45,427 nucleotides of DNA, taken from contig NZ_SCNN01000036.1 in assembly GCF_005503535.1 (NCBI RefSeq), forward strand, positions 1-45,427, given 5' to 3'. The notes under the pieces were generated by a model. The model was not told the origin of the DNA and ran no database searches. It saw only the letters and a program-made list of their open reading frames with translations. A program made the translations under genes and the position numbers. Positions within the stretch are counted from its first letter, which is position 1. Every line of letters starts with the position of its first letter. This stretch comes from Mesorhizobium comanense (GTDB taxonomy: Bacteria; Pseudomonadota; Alphaproteobacteria; Rhizobiales; Rhizobiaceae). This document shows, in pieces, positions 15,701 to 23,769 of this stretch.

Positions 15701-16557
15701 CCTGTCGATCCGGACAGGAGCCGACCGTCGATCACGGCGGCAGGGTTGCGAACGCCTCGTCCTCGGCCGAGGAAGCGGCTTCGGTCAGTTTCAAATTCTG
15801 GCTTTCCTACACTCGCGCCCTCAACCACCGAATGATGCGCAGCCCAGATTTCAGGTTCGTCCGGCGAGCGCCGCCGCCGCGTGGCCAGGATGGCCCCCGG
15901 ACGCGTATCGTACTCGGTCTGGACGAAAAGTTTCGCGAAGGCTGGATGGGCGGTATCGGTGGCCGGGGGTGCCATGACCACCTCGGCGTAGGATGTGACC
16001 TCGATGTCTCGCGAGCGACTGCCGGAATTGGTGACGGTCACACGGCGTACCTCAGCGTCGTCCCCCGCTGAAACAACAACTTCGAGGATGGTGCTCAACT
16101 CGCCGTCGCGCCGCGAAAAAGATGCACGATCCGCGCTGAAAGTGACCGCGTAATGATCCGGCTCAACGCCGGTCGGGGCGATCCCTGCAGACCAGACTTC
16201 ATCGCTCTCGATGTCCCTGAAATAAATGTAGGATCCCCAATCATCGCAGGTGGCATCCTCCCGCCAGCGTGTAACAGCCAGTGACCCGAAACGGCTGTAT
16301 CCGGAGCCGGCGGCTGTCAGCATGACGCTGTAACGGCCGTTGGAGAGCAGGTGCGTTGCCGGCGTCGCGGCATGAGGATCGACGCGCCGCGAAGCCTCGG
16401 GCAGATCAAATTCCCGGATCTTCGCTACGGACGTCCCCTCGCTGGCCCAAGGCGACTGCACAGCGACCTCAATGTCGGCCGGGAAGGTCGCCTTTTGCGA
16501 TAGCGACGTAGCTTGCGAGCCGCGCCTCCGACGCCAGCAGATCGTAGCAGCTCTCAT
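12511..16557 (-). CDS. ndvB: cyclic beta-1,2-glucan synthase, C-terminal part (GH94)
   Basis: 1348 aa as an ORF; homology begins near residue 24. It contains two glucan-binding-like repeats (NGRYSVMLTAAGSGYSRFG near 70; YVTVLGAGQSTPAPWINVV near 565) and a GH94 phosphorylase-type domain. In that domain GFRDQIQDGMAL and GGDWSDGMN (around residue 1026) match cellobiose/chitobiose phosphorylases and NdvB/ChvB. In full NdvB this half trims the glucan chain by phosphorolysis before cyclisation. The first 30 residues overlap the upstream ORF in another frame and the nominal ATG lacks a proper ribosome site. I treat this as the 3' half of one broken gene. Confidence 0.82.
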   Translation of the reverse strand: MRAATICWRRRRGSQATSLSQKATFPADIEVAVQSPWASEGTSVAKIREFDLPEASRRVDPHAATPATHLLSNGRYSVMLTAAGSGYSRFGSLAVTRWREDATCDDWGSYIYFRDIESDEVWSAGIAPTGVEPDHYAVTFSADRASFSRRDGELSTILEVVVSAGDDAEVRRVTVTNSGSRSRDIEVTSYAEVVMAPPATDTAHPAFAKLFVQTEYDTRPGAILATRRRRSPDEPEIWAAHHSVVEGASVGKPEFETDRSRFLGRGRGVRNPAAVIDGRLLSGSTGSVLDPIFALRRRVRLAPGATVRIAYWTVVAETRMGVLDLIDKTNDISAFDRAATLAWTKAQVQLHHLGIKRADATLFQRLAGHLLYATSAMRSSPETILRGAGAQPGLWAQGISGDLPIILLRIANADDMRIAHQLLQAMEYWRHQRLAVDLVIINERASSYIQDLQNALEALVRTSHGGLSSDISQDASAGRVFVLRTDLIPTETAALLGSIARIALVAEHGGLAEQLNRISDAGDWVPPARRSRARRPLQPVATPRLQLEYFNGLGGFADDGKEYVTVLGAGQSTPAPWINVVANPAFGFQVSAEGCGFTWSVNSREHQLTPWSNDPVADRSGEAVYLRDEDTDELWSPTASSIRDDASAFVARHGWGYSRFEHEAHGIASELLVYVPLTDAIKISRLKLRNTTSRRRRLSVTAYVEWVLGVSRASSAPFVSTEIDPGSGALFARNPWSTAFGSRVAFLDLGGRQTSWTADRREFIGRNGGLADPAGLAAGVRLSGAVGAGLDPCGVLQTIIELAPGDETEIVLFLGDTAGPGEAAELITRYRRADLDAVLNEVRAHWEDILGAVQVKTPDRSMDIMLNGWLLYQTIACRIWARSAFYQASGAYGFRDQIQDGMALAAIRPSLTREHLIRAAGRQFAEGDVQHWWLPHSGQGVRTRISDDKAWLAYAVAQYIEVSGDAALLDELVPFLEGPNLTADERDNFFSPAISVRTASLYEHCALALDASLAVGSHGIPLIGGGDWSDGMNRVGEGGQGESVWLAWFMHTTLTAFAGVADTRHDAARADAWRAHAAALRESLEHQAWDGDWYRRAWFDDGTVIGSATNDECRIDSIAQSWAVISGAAEPQRAAQAMVAVERELIDEDNSLALLFTPPFNHMAHDPGYIKGYPPGIRENGGQYTHAAAWSVIAFALLGQGDKAAGLFAQLNPINHARTRAELRHYKVEPYVVAADIYSAPGQIGHGGWTWYTGSAGWMHRAGLESILGVRFEGSFLHLDPCIPNGWPGFEVTLRRRSARVRIKVDNPNGFSRGVASAQLDGILLAQRPLRVELIDDGRVHELLITLG

Positions 16558-19500
16558 CCCTTACGCCTTCGGTGACCAGGAAGCCAATCGAGAGCAACAT
16601 GCGTTGGCGGTCGAGCAAGAAATCGAATTCCATCGCCATCGCCAATGTTCTGGCTGTTTCACCAATGGCGGAGAGCCGTGCCGACATCTCGGCGGCGGTT
16701 GGTCCCGAACCGTCCAGGTCGCGTTCATGACTGGCGATTGAGTTACGGACGGCGCGCGCCCAAAAGAGCATGTCAGAGCTGGCGTTATCGGCCCGTTCGA
16801 GGGCTAGCGCCTGAGTGATGTCGATCAAGGTTTCGGCGGATGTCGCCAACCCAGAAAGACGGTCAGTCATCTCTTGAGAGACGACCAGGGGGCGATGCAG
16901 GTCAGTCGTGAGAAGCGCGGTGGCGTCATCAAGCTGGCGCCAGGTGACGGTATCGGTGCGGCGACTATCTCGCAGCGCGTTGACCTCGTCGGCCATGATA
17001 CCGAGAGCGTCATCGATCCCTTTCAAACGTGTCGCCGCATCGAGGTCGCCCCAATCCTTGCATGCGTTGGCGAGCGCGATGAGATGTCCGGCAAGATTGC
17101 CGCTGTCGACGGACGAGACATATCGGGGATCGAGCGGATGAAGATCGCGGGTGTCGTACCAATTATAAAAATGCCCCCGAAAGCGGGCGAGGCGTCCCAT
17201 TGTCGAAAGCGTCGCCTCCAGACGCTCGACCGTGTCGGTGACACCAAGCCAACCAAAATCATGCGCACTCGCCGCCGATAGCAGGTAGAGACCGATATTG
17301 GTCGGCGATGTGCGATGGGCGACGACTGGGGCGGGATCTTCCTGGAAATTGTCCGGCGGAAGATTGTGATCGTCTACCGAAACGAAGGTCTCGAAGAACC
17401 GCCATGTCCGCCGCGCGATCAGCCGCAAGGCGCGAGCCTCCGCCGCGGTCGGCGCCTGCATCGCCTCCTTGGCCGAAGTCAGGCTCGCCCACCTGGCGAT
17501 TGCGGGAGAGGCGATCCACAAAATCGCAAACGGGACGGCAAGGAGCCACGTCTGGTTTCCTGAAAGCAAGGCTACGATCGGCGCGACCACGCCGATCAGC
17601 ACTGCGCCCGCCATCCAGCGATAGTAAGCCGACGTCGTAGGCTCGCGACCGATTTTGGCCTGCGCTGACGGGGTCCATTCGAGAAGGTCGCGCCGCGTGA
17701 TAAACAGTCGGACCAGGGTGCTGGTGATGGCATCGCCCATCAGCCACGCCTGGTGCGCCAGCAAGGTGATTATCAGCAGCGACTGAAGCAGCGCGAGACG
17801 AAAGTCCGACATCACGGTTTTAAAGTGAATGCGCTGGCTGAGACCAGCATGACGCGGCGCAATCCCCGCCAGAGCTGGCACGAAACTGGGCAGCACGAGC
17901 GTGGCCACGACAAAGATCGTCCAGATTACCGCGGCGTCGAAAGGCAGCAGCCATCCAGCCATGAGCGCGAGCAGACACGTGATCGGGGAAAGTGTGCGTC
18001 GCAGATTGTCGACCATCTTCCAACGGCCGCTGGCAGGCATGGCCGCAGACTGCGTGCGGCCCCCTCCCAGGAGACCGGACCACCCTAATATCCACGGCAG
18101 CAATTGCCAGTCTCCGCGCGCCCAACGATGATACCGGAGTGAGGCAACATCGTAGCGGGCGGGGTAGGCTTCGACGACCTCGATGTCGGAGGCCAGAGCG
18201 GAGCGGGCGAATACGCCTTCGAAGAGGTCATGGCTGAGCAGGATCGAATCGGGCGAACGGCCCTTGAGTGCGACTTCGAAGGCGTCGACCGCATAGATGC
18301 CCTTGCCTGCGTAGGACCCTTCCTCAAGCAAGTCTTGATAGACGTCAGCTACAGCTGTTGAATATGGGTCGATCCCGTTCATGCTGGAGAACACGCGCTG
18401 GTAGACCGATCCCTCGTCCGCCGTCGGCAGCGCGGTGGCAACGCGAGGCTGCAGCACGGCATGGCCCTCCACGACGCGGCCAGTGGCGACGTCGTGGCGT
18501 GGCTGGTTCAGCGGGTGCGCCATCTTGCCGATCATGCGCCGGATCGAATCACGCCGAAGTCTCGTATCCGCGTCCAGAGTGATGACATAGCGCACGCTCT
18601 CCGGAACATGGGGCGGACGGCCATCAAGGCTTAGGAAAGTGGTATCGGAAGCACCGCGCAACAATTGGTTCAGTTCACGCAGCTTGCCGCGTTTGCGCTC
18701 CCAGCCAATCCATCTGCGTTGGCTCTCATTCCATACGCGCCGACGATGGAGCAGCAGGAACCGATCGCCGCCAGGCGCACGTCCATGGCGCCGGTTCAGG
18801 CGCGCAATCCCTTCGATGGCAACTTGAAGCTGTTCCTGGTCACCTTCGACGGTCTCGGTCGCCGCGTCGGTCCAGTCCGACAGCAACGCAAATTGAACAT
18901 CACCAGCGACGCTGGCGAGACAGTGGATTTCCAACCGTTCGATCTGGGCGGCGACAGCCTCGCGGGTCGTCAGCAAGGTCGGCACAACCACGAGCGTGCG
19001 AAGACGTTTGGGCACGCCATCGCGAAGTTCGAGACCCGGCAGTTGGGTCGGACCGAAACGGTGGGTCAGCTCCTGGTTCAGGAGCGCGACCGCTGCGTCC
19101 AGGGCTGGGATGGCCCCGAGTGTTCCCAGTATTCCCAACCATATCCAGCCCGGACTGGCTTGAGCATGGACGATGATCGGCATCGCTAGCAGGAGCGCGG
19201 CCACGATCGCGCCCGCGCCGATATACCCTCCAATGCCAAGCGTGCGATAAAACCGTCCGAATAGCAGTTGAGGCCTTGGGCGAAATCCGATTTCCGCTTC
19301 GAACTCCACACGACCGCCTGCGCAAAGATAATAGCCAGGATCGGTCTGGCGTTCGTCTGATTCCAAGGCTTCGGGCTCGGCCTGAGCCCCGGTCAAAACC
19401 GCTCGGTGGGCGATTTCCAGTTCACTAAGGCCAGATCCGCGGGCGAGTTCCTCGACGGCCGTGCGGTACAGATTGCGTGTGGCGAAGTCCATCTCCGCAA

Positions 19501-20464
19501 AGCTGCAACCATCCGCCAACACGGCGTCGATGAGGGTGACGCGTTCGAAGATTTCCGTCCAATCGACGTCGGACATGCGGCGCATGCTGGTAATGATATT
19601 TCGGACGGTAACGTTGGCCGAAATCTGCTTTTCTTGTTCGTCATTAACAGCTGTGTCCACGGTCTTCCCCTGCGCTGCCAGCCGTTTGTCGAGACGTATG
19701 AACAATGACGTGACGGAGGGACCTTCATCGCGTAGCCGGTGCACGAGCTGAAGAAGGAAGGCGTCGGAGAGCGCCCCCTGTTCGAGGTCGACCTCGACAG
19801 ACTTGGGCAGCTCGGCCGCATGGCCGCCATCCGACAGAAGCCTGTCGGCAAGATCGTCCGCTCTGCGGCGCTCCTCACGGCTATAGACGATACGCGCTGC
19901 GATCCGTCTGAGGTTCTCTATAAGAATAACCCTGAGCGTAATCGCCGATGCCCAGAGTTCGCCGATCAAAAGTGGCTGTATGGTCTGATAGGCGTGCATG
20001 TAGTCGCACCACGCGTCGACATCGAACCGGCTGTCCGTGTGAGCGATGAACGCCCAAGCTATCCCGAAGACACGCGGGTAACCCGCGAACGGGCCGTCGG
20101 CGAGCGTGGGGAGTTGTCGGTAGTAGCGAGGTGGCAGGTCCAATCTGACTTGTCGGATTTGTCGTTCCACTTGATGAAAGTTATCGATCAACCACTCCGC
20201 AGCAGGGGTGATGGCGGCTCCGTCGCTGACCGCCTCACAAATGGAGCGATAAGCTGTGATCAGGCTTGCTTCATTGTCCGTGAGCCGGTTCAGCAGCGAA
20301 TGCCCGTTCGGTTTGTCCTGCTTGATATGCTGGGCGGCCGCCAAGCTGCGGGCATGCTCTTGCAGTCGTTCGACGCTGAACAATATTTCGCGAATAGCGT
20401 TCGTATCGTTCCAGGGTGAAGGCGTCGGCGCCGAACCGAAGACTCGACGAAGCAGGGAGGCCAT
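16469..20464 (-). CDS. ndvB: cyclic beta-1,2-glucan synthase, N-terminal part (GT84)
   Basis: About 1331 aa. N-terminal region with a first membrane pair (about 410-455). GT84 glycosyltransferase: VVVPTLL; DADTRLRRDSIRRM near 630; SYAGKGIY near 718; RWARGDWQLLPW near 780. More membrane helices (800-990), then the start of the glycoamylase-like domain (TNIGLYLLSAASAHDFGW near 1060). It polymerises UDP-glucose into beta-1,2-glucan exported for osmotic adaptation. It ends CYDLLASEARLASYVAIAKG plus five codons, where full NdvB continues about 200 aa further, so the glycoamylase-like domain is truncated. The start at 20464 is preferred because GGAG is 8 bases ahead; the ATG at 20470 is too close. 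Confidence 0.85.
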   Translation of the reverse strand: MASLLRRVFGSAPTPSPWNDTNAIREILFSVERLQEHARSLAAAQHIKQDKPNGHSLLNRLTDNEASLITAYRSICEAVSDGAAITPAAEWLIDNFHQVERQIRQVRLDLPPRYYRQLPTLADGPFAGYPRVFGIAWAFIAHTDSRFDVDAWCDYMHAYQTIQPLLIGELWASAITLRVILIENLRRIAARIVYSREERRRADDLADRLLSDGGHAAELPKSVEVDLEQGALSDAFLLQLVHRLRDEGPSVTSLFIRLDKRLAAQGKTVDTAVNDEQEKQISANVTVRNIITSMRRMSDVDWTEIFERVTLIDAVLADGCSFAEMDFATRNLYRTAVEELARGSGLSELEIAHRAVLTGAQAEPEALESDERQTDPGYYLCAGGRVEFEAEIGFRPRPQLLFGRFYRTLGIGGYIGAGAIVAALLLAMPIIVHAQASPGWIWLGILGTLGAIPALDAAVALLNQELTHRFGPTQLPGLELRDGVPKRLRTLVVVPTLLTTREAVAAQIERLEIHCLASVAGDVQFALLSDWTDAATETVEGDQEQLQVAIEGIARLNRRHGRAPGGDRFLLLHRRRVWNESQRRWIGWERKRGKLRELNQLLRGASDTTFLSLDGRPPHVPESVRYVITLDADTRLRRDSIRRMIGKMAHPLNQPRHDVATGRVVEGHAVLQPRVATALPTADEGSVYQRVFSSMNGIDPYSTAVADVYQDLLEEGSYAGKGIYAVDAFEVALKGRSPDSILLSHDLFEGVFARSALASDIEVVEAYPARYDVASLRYHRWARGDWQLLPWILGWSGLLGGGRTQSAAMPASGRWKMVDNLRRTLSPITCLLALMAGWLLPFDAAVIWTIFVVATLVLPSFVPALAGIAPRHAGLSQRIHFKTVMSDFRLALLQSLLIITLLAHQAWLMGDAITSTLVRLFITRRDLLEWTPSAQAKIGREPTTSAYYRWMAGAVLIGVVAPIVALLSGNQTWLLAVPFAILWIASPAIARWASLTSAKEAMQAPTAAEARALRLIARRTWRFFETFVSVDDHNLPPDNFQEDPAPVVAHRTSPTNIGLYLLSAASAHDFGWLGVTDTVERLEATLSTMGRLARFRGHFYNWYDTRDLHPLDPRYVSSVDSGNLAGHLIALANACKDWGDLDAATRLKGIDDALGIMADEVNALRDSRRTDTVTWRQLDDATALLTTDLHRPLVVSQEMTDRLSGLATSAETLIDITQALALERADNASSDMLFWARAVRNSIASHERDLDGSGPTAAEMSARLSAIGETARTLAMAMEFDFLLDRQRMLLSIGFLVTEGVRDESCYDLLASEARLASYVAIAKGDLPGRH

Positions 20465-20604
20465 CAACATGTCTCCACGGTACCTGTAGCGAAGATGTGT
20501 TCCAAAACGTCATCGCCGCTGGCCCACCTGCGCTGATTTAAGCGCACGCGGCGAAGTCCACATAGCCGAGCGTCACACTTCGGCGGGTTAAGAGACGCAA
20601 GCCG

Positions 20605-21219
20605 TTATCCGCCTTCCGTGGCGATCAACATCCATTTGCGCTTCCTTGACTGTGTGTCACTGGCGAACGTCCACTCATCGATCACCTCAATGATCTGCTG
20701 GGGATCGCCGGCGACGATCGCATCCTTAGCCGAGCGTGTAACGCTGACCATCTCGGAAACGAAACGAACAGCAATCTCAGCGGTATCATCCTCCTCGACA
20801 GCGCTGACGACCGTCGCTTTGCTCGTGCCAATGAACGTCACCTCCAGTATTTCTTCCCGATCCCGACGTTCGGCTATCGCTCGCTCGAAGGTGTCGAGCA
20901 CTTCCGGTCCGACGTGGCGTTTCAATATTTGGATATCGCTGTCCGCATAGGCCAGCACGATAACTTCATAAGCAGCCTTGGCGCCGGCCAGGAAGGCGGC
21001 GGGATCGATTTCCCGGATCACATCCAAGGGCGCTGCGCAGGAGGTAGTGTCTTGGATATTGCCGGCCCGTTGACCCGTCGGCGCATCTTCTCGTTTGGCC
21101 TTGTCTTCACCTGGGCGCGGCTGGCGTCGGCCCCAACTGCCCAGTATTGCCCAAGCCCAATAGACCGCGATGATCGCCACGAGCAGTATATGGTTGTTTG
21201 GATCTGTGGTCTCGTTCAT
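20605..21219 (-). CDS. Tim44-like domain membrane protein
   Basis: 204 aa. N-terminal membrane helix (ILLVAIIAVYWAWAILGSW), a charged linker, then a Tim44/TimA-like domain (FLAGAKAAYEVIVLAYADSD, LKRHVGPEVLDTFERAIAER, VRFVSEMVSV, VIDEWTFASD). The family folds like the mitochondrial import protein Tim44 and in alphaproteobacteria is membrane-anchored with a cytoplasmic or periplasmic domain. GGGAGAA before the ATG at 21219 fixes the start; the longer frame is Arg/Ser-rich. It follows orphan cox1 with 61 bases between and probably shares its transcript. A role in oxidase assembly is possible but speculative. Confidence 0.85.
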   Translation of the reverse strand: MNETTDPNNHILLVAIIAVYWAWAILGSWGRRQPRPGEDKAKREDAPTGQRAGNIQDTTSCAAPLDVIREIDPAAFLAGAKAAYEVIVLAYADSDIQILKRHVGPEVLDTFERAIAERRDREEILEVTFIGTSKATVVSAVEEDDTAEIAVRFVSEMVSVTRSAKDAIVAGDPQQIIEVIDEWTFASDTQSRKRKWMLIATEGG

Positions 21220-21280
21220 GTCGTTCTCCCGACAAAATGTCGAAGTGACAGCAGGCGCCGATTCGGAACAGGAGGCCAAG

Positions 21281-22873
21281 CTAGAGAATACGCGGCAGCC
21301 TGTCCCACTGATGGAAGGGCGGCGGCGATGACAGTTGCCATTCGAGCGTGGTCGCCCCGTCGCCCCATGGATTGGCGCCGGCCTGGCGTCTGCGGCTGAA
21401 AGCTTCCGCCACCGTGATGAAGAAGACGACAAGTCCAGCCGTTGAAATGTAGGACCCGATCGACGACACGAAATTCCAGCCAGCGAAGGCGTCGGGGTAG
21501 TCCGCGTAGCGTCTCGGCATGCCAGCCATACCGAGGAAATGCTGCGGGAAGAAGACCAGGTTGACGCCGATGAACATCAGCCAGAAATGCAGCTTGCCCA
21601 GCGTTTCGCTGTACATGTAACCAGTCATCTTCGGAAACCAGTAGTAGAAGCCGGCGAAGATGGCGAAGACGGCACCCAAAGACAGTACATAGTGGAAGTG
21701 GGCGATCACAAAATAGGTGTCATGCAACGAGCGGTCGAGGCCGGGGCCCGCGACCATGATCCCGGTGACGCCGCCGATAGTGAAGAGCAGGACGAAGCCG
21801 AGAGCCCAGAGCATCGGCGTCTTGAACTCGATTGATCCTCCCCACATGGTCGCCAGCCACGAAAACACCTTTACGCCGGTTGGAACGGCGATGACCATCG
21901 ACGCGAAGGCGAAGTAACGCTGGGTGTCGGCGGACAGGCCGACCGTATACATATGATGCGCCCAGACAACAAAGCCGATCACGCCGATCGCCACCATCGC
22001 ATAGGCCATGCCGAGATAGCCAAAGATCGGCTTCTTGGCGAAGGTCGAGATGACGTGGCTGATGATGCCGAAACCAGGCAGGATCATGATGTAGACTTCG
22101 GGATGACCGAAGAACCAGAACAGATGCTGGTAGAGGATCGGATCGCCGCCGCTTTCGGGCACAAAGAAAGTGGTGCCGAAATTGCGGTCCGTGAGCAGCA
22201 TCGTGATCGCGCCGGCAAGCACGGGCAGCGACATGAGAAGCATGAAGGCGGTGACCAGCATCGACCAGGCAAACAGAGGCATCTTGTGCATCGTCATGCC
22301 GGGTGCTCGCATGTTGAAAATGGTCGTAATGAAGTTGATCGCACCGAGGATCGATGACGCTCCTGCAAGGTGGATCGACAAGATGACGAGGTCGACGGCA
22401 GGGCCGGGCTGGCCTGAGGTCGACAGTGGCGGATAGAGCGTCCAGCCGCCGCCATGGCCGAGCGTGCCGGGCGCTCCTGGAACGAACATCGAGGTGATGA
22501 AGAGGATAAACGCCATCACCAGGAGCCAGAACGAGATATTGTTCATGCGCGGAAAGGCCATGTCAGGCGCGCCGATCATGATCGGCACCATCCAGTTGCC
22601 GAACCCCCCTATCAACGCCGGCATGAGGACGAAGAAGATCATGACCAGCCCATGGGCACTGACGACGACGTTGTAGACAGCGGGATCGGCGAATATCTGC
22701 AGTCCCGGTTCCTGAAGCTCCATCCGGATCAGCACCGAGAGCGCGGTGCCGAGTACTCCTGCCATGATCGAGAAGATCAGATAGAGCGTCCCTATGTCCT
22801 TGTGGTTGGTGGAGAACAGCCACCGGACGAGAAACCGGGGCCTGTGATCATCCAAGGTGGCCGGACTAGACAT
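21281..22873 (-). CDS. ctaD: cytochrome c oxidase subunit I (orphan)
   Basis: 530 aa, twelve-helix haem-copper oxidase. Signatures: NHKDIGTLYLIF near the N-terminus, HPEVYIMILPGFGIISHV (CuB histidine, cross-linked tyrosine and the proton-channel glutamate), WAHHMYTVG (the CuB His pair) and HDTYFVIAHFHYVLS (haem a3/a ligands). It reduces O2 to water while pumping protons. The start at MSSPAT has AGGAGG upstream; the longer frame is not coding-like. No coxB, coxC, ctaB or ctaG is nearby, unlike normal aa3 operons, so it must be assembled with subunits encoded elsewhere. Confidence 0.95.
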   Translation of the reverse strand: MSSPATLDDHRPRFLVRWLFSTNHKDIGTLYLIFSIMAGVLGTALSVLIRMELQEPGLQIFADPAVYNVVVSAHGLVMIFFVLMPALIGGFGNWMVPIMIGAPDMAFPRMNNISFWLLVMAFILFITSMFVPGAPGTLGHGGGWTLYPPLSTSGQPGPAVDLVILSIHLAGASSILGAINFITTIFNMRAPGMTMHKMPLFAWSMLVTAFMLLMSLPVLAGAITMLLTDRNFGTTFFVPESGGDPILYQHLFWFFGHPEVYIMILPGFGIISHVISTFAKKPIFGYLGMAYAMVAIGVIGFVVWAHHMYTVGLSADTQRYFAFASMVIAVPTGVKVFSWLATMWGGSIEFKTPMLWALGFVLLFTIGGVTGIMVAGPGLDRSLHDTYFVIAHFHYVLSLGAVFAIFAGFYYWFPKMTGYMYSETLGKLHFWLMFIGVNLVFFPQHFLGMAGMPRRYADYPDAFAGWNFVSSIGSYISTAGLVVFFITVAEAFSRRRQAGANPWGDGATTLEWQLSSPPPFHQWDRLPRIL

Positions 22874-22975
22874 GATGTGCCTCCTGCTTTTCACTGCTGG
22901 CAGGCAAGACGGCCACAACGACGGACGGCATCTGCGATCCGCCGTCACGAGGGATCAGGCCTTGCCTGCAATCAT

Positions 22976-23638
22976 TCATTCGTCCGTGACGATCACATCC
23001 ATCGGAATGTCGTGCGGCTGGGGATAGATGGTCTGGATCCTGCTGTCGGCGTAACCGACGCCGACGACGTAGGGTCGTGTCGACATCGCTGCCAACGTCC
23101 TGTCAAAGAAGCCGCCGCCATAACCCAAGCGGTAGTTAGCCTGGTCGAAACCGACGACGGGTGCGATGACCACATCCGGTTGGACAGCAGGTCCGTGAGA
23201 AGGGACAAGAATATTCCAGACGCCGCGTTCGAGCGGGTCTCCCGGCCCCCAGATACGAAACTCCAGCGGCCAGCCCTTTTTAATGACGACCGGCAGGGCG
23301 ATCCGTCCGCCGCGCTCGATCACCTTTATTGCCCAGTTGCGCAGATCGGGCTCACCGCGGAATGGCCAGTAGCCGCTGACGATCCGCCCGCTCACCCGGC
23401 CCACAGCCAAGTCAAGGGCGGAAGCGATGCGTAAAGACCTCGCACCGCGTTCCTCAGCGTCAACCGCGAGACGCTCGTCGATCAGGCGCTTGCGCTCCCC
23501 CTTGCGCCATCGACAGACGTCGGGCCATGCGTCCTGGACGGCGGGCTCAGTGCCGTACCCGAGGACAAGCTCATGCATGAAGCATGGCGGAGAAACGTAT
23601 TCTCTCGTCTCCGGGTGAACATCCTCCTGGTCAGACAT
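22976..23638 (-). CDS. 5-formyltetrahydrofolate cyclo-ligase family protein
   Basis: 220 aa. The family ATP/folate site GYGGGFFDRTLA is present, preceded by VVIAPVVGFDQANYRL, with an N-terminal WRKGERKRLIDERL region containing the basic ATP-binding residues. The enzyme converts 5-formyl-THF to 5,10-methenyl-THF, recycling folate. Start at 23638 (MSDQEDVHPE) chosen for its GGAG at 6 bases; longer starts are possible. Divergent from a LysR gene; a shared regulatory element at 23714-23753 points toward it, so it is the best candidate target of that regulator. Confidence 0.88.
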   Translation of the reverse strand: MSDQEDVHPETREYVSPPCFMHELVLGYGTEPAVQDAWPDVCRWRKGERKRLIDERLAVDAEERGARSLRIASALDLAVGRVSGRIVSGYWPFRGEPDLRNWAIKVIERGGRIALPVVIKKGWPLEFRIWGPGDPLERGVWNILVPSHGPAVQPDVVIAPVVGFDQANYRLGYGGGFFDRTLAAMSTRPYVVGVGYADSRIQTIYPQPHDIPMDVIVTDE

Positions 23639-23707
23639 CGCACGCTCCATATCCTTTGCAGCGGAAACCCGCATCGCCTTGGCCTGGACGTTGCGCTGCA
23701 TAAAACA

Positions 23708-23753
23708 GGAAGGCAAACGGAATTAAATGCTGTATTGATGCAAGATTATTGCA
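23708..23753 (-). promoter_or_regulatory. shared regulatory element, copy 4 (cyclo-ligase / LysR divergent promoter)
   Basis: Read on the minus strand: TGCAATAATCTTGCA (perfect TGCAA-N5-TTGCA palindrome, 23739-23753), then AATTCCGTTTGCCTT with CGTTTG at 23719-23714, exactly 30 bases after TGCA. It lies between the cyclo-ligase and LysR starts, the classical place for a LysR-type operator. Confidence 0.7.
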
Positions 23754-23769
23754 CTAACTAGGAGCAGTG

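Noticed and set aside
15034..16071. 345-aa plus-strand ORF
   Set aside because: Antisense to the ndvB C-terminal part; explained by GC-rich codon bias.
22454..23434. 326-aa plus-strand ORF
   Set aside because: Crosses two real minus-strand genes (cox1 and cyclo-ligase); low-complexity charged composition.
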